NCBI GenBank assembly: GCA_018292915.2
Contig: JACVVK020000036.1
Location: forward strand, 1,244,501-1,308,500
Direction of reading: 5' to 3'
DNA length: 64,000 nt
DNA from: Batillaria attramentaria
Lineage: Eukaryota > Mollusca > Gastropoda > Batillariidae
Of the stretch, positions 63,003-64,000 are shown in pieces (position 1 is the first letter of the stretch; each line of letters starts with the position of its first letter). Below the pieces are notes generated by a model. It saw only the letters and a list, made by a program, of their open reading frames with translations. It was not told the origin of the DNA and made no database searches. Position numbers and translations under genes: made by a program.

Positions 63003-63962
63003 TCAGTGTTCCTTGGAGGCCCAGGAGCGAGCCTTCTCGAAGCCATTCTTGCCCTGCTGGTAATCCTCTATTGCCTGTCGGATCTCCTCCCGGGTTGTCA
63101 TGACAAACGGACCTGCAAGCAGAATGTTGGGCATCTCTTGGCACATCACCCCATGTCATTATCCTACGGCACATACCCCCCAAGTCATTATCCTACAGCA
63201 CATAACCCCCCAAGTCATTATCCTACAGCACATAACCCCCCAGGTCATTATCCTACGGCACATAACCCCAAGTCGTTATCCTACGACACATAACCATAAT
63301 TCATTATCCTATGGCACATAAGCCCGAGTCATTATCCTATGGCACATAAGCCCGAGTCATTATCCTACGGCACATAACCCCACGTCATTATCCTACGGCA
63401 TGCATGTAACCCCAGGTCATTATCCAACAGCACGTAACCCCAGGTCATTATCCTATGGCACATCACCCCATATCATTATCCTACGGCATGTAACACACGG
63501 CACATCATGCACAGATGTACTTCCAGCAGTCACACCACTGTGAAAAAAGCTGTCATGTCGTGCACATTTAAAAAATGAAAACACTGACAAGATTTAGCAA
63601 GAAAAGGGTGCCGGGGGAGGGGAGGAGGGGGGACTTAGCCCACAAACAAAATCAAACATGTGTTAGTTGTGTTATTCAAAGACCATTTCTCACATCTTTT
63701 GCTGCAGTCGTATGATAAAACTGACCCTATCCAATTTCCTTTATCTTTTTATTGTTTTTGTTTTGTTTTGGGGATTCTTTTGGTTGTTGTCTGTGAGTAA
63801 TACCAGGTATAACTGACCTTTTTTTTTTTCTAAACCTCCTGGAATTATGGTGTGGGTATATAACTTAATATGTAAAGTCGGTCCACGTAACTTACCGTGC
63901 TGTACAACTGGTTCATTCAGTGGTTGCCCGGCGAGCAGCACAAAGTGGCAGAGATCAGACTC
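63003..63962 (-). CDS. PIR: Pirin, last two exons (5'-partial)
   Basis: Pirin is a cupin-fold, iron-binding nuclear protein. Exon 63962-63896 encodes ESDLCHFVLLAGQPLNEPVVQH plus the first base of a Gly codon (donor GTAAGT). Exon 63112-63003 (acceptor TTGCAG) completes it: PFVMTTREEIRQAIEDYQQG, KNGFEKARSWASKEH, then TGA at 63003. These match the pirin C-terminal pattern FVLIAGEPL.EPV.QHGPFVM....EI.QA..D...+.NGFE.A..W. Upstream exons lie beyond the right edge. The gene converges on THOC2. The intron between these exons is 783 bp and carries a minisatellite. Confidence 0.93.
63138..63500. repeat. About 28-bp minisatellite in the last pirin intron
   Basis: About 12 copies of a 25-30 bp unit containing cattatcctacggcacataa followed by a run of C. 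It starts about 25 bp from the acceptor of the exon at 63112. Confidence 0.93.
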
Positions 63963-64000
63963 CTTTAAAACACACCACCAATGCATTATATAATGAGTAA

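Noticed and set aside
63138..63500. Regular roughly 28-bp repeats resembling a CRISPR array
   Set aside because: There are no unique spacers; units are head to tail with small variations, inside an animal intron. It is a minisatellite.

Overview
The window is animal nuclear DNA: intron-rich genes with GT-AG splice sites, and introns packed with SINEs, LINE fragments, short inverted-terminal-repeat transposons, minisatellites and (CA)n tracts. The repeat types (tRNA-headed and 5S-headed SINEs sharing one body, a RAG1-N-terminus-like relic, lineage-expanded zinc-finger genes) fit a lophotrochozoan, most likely a mollusc. That placement is inference; no single feature proves it.

Layout. (1) 1-9084, + strand: two tandem paralogous C2H2 zinc-finger genes. 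The first is cut by the window edge and has a coding intron. The second is complete in one 1052-codon exon. Between them lies a nest of TTAA-flanked inverted-repeat elements. (2) 9085-14276: no intact gene; tandem repeats, a 112-bp LINE stub with a target-site duplication, and a decayed fragment resembling the RAG1 N-terminal zinc region. (3) 14277-21438, - strand: complete ALKBH8 in 11 exons, 726 residues by my splicing, with RRM, AlkB dioxygenase and methyltransferase domains. (4) 21651-57139, + strand: complete THOC2 in 40 exons, 1518 residues. ALKBH8 and THOC2 are head to head, with start codons 212 bp apart and a perfect CRE palindrome between them. (5) 57140-61741: THOC2 3' flank, SINEs, a LINE reverse-transcriptase fragment and a 27-bp minisatellite. 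(6) 61742-63962, - strand: the 3' end of a pirin gene with two candidate last exons.

How the genes relate. ALKBH8 modifies wobble uridines of tRNA, and THOC2 is the scaffold of the THO/TREX mRNA export complex. Both are housekeeping RNA-metabolism genes, and their shared short promoter suggests co-expression. Pirin is a cupin-fold iron protein. I see no operon-like or defence system here.

All exon joins were made by hand from reading frame, splice motifs and remembered similarity to vertebrate orthologues; every coding join listed keeps frame. The most notable observations are: ALKBH8 seems to lack all four ligands of the structural zinc site known from the human enzyme; pirin has two phase-compatible last exons; THOC2 has many repeats sitting directly on splice sites; several small transposons share CAG-starting ends and 5-6-bp target duplications; and there is a RAG1-N-like relic. 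I found nothing I would call a new system.
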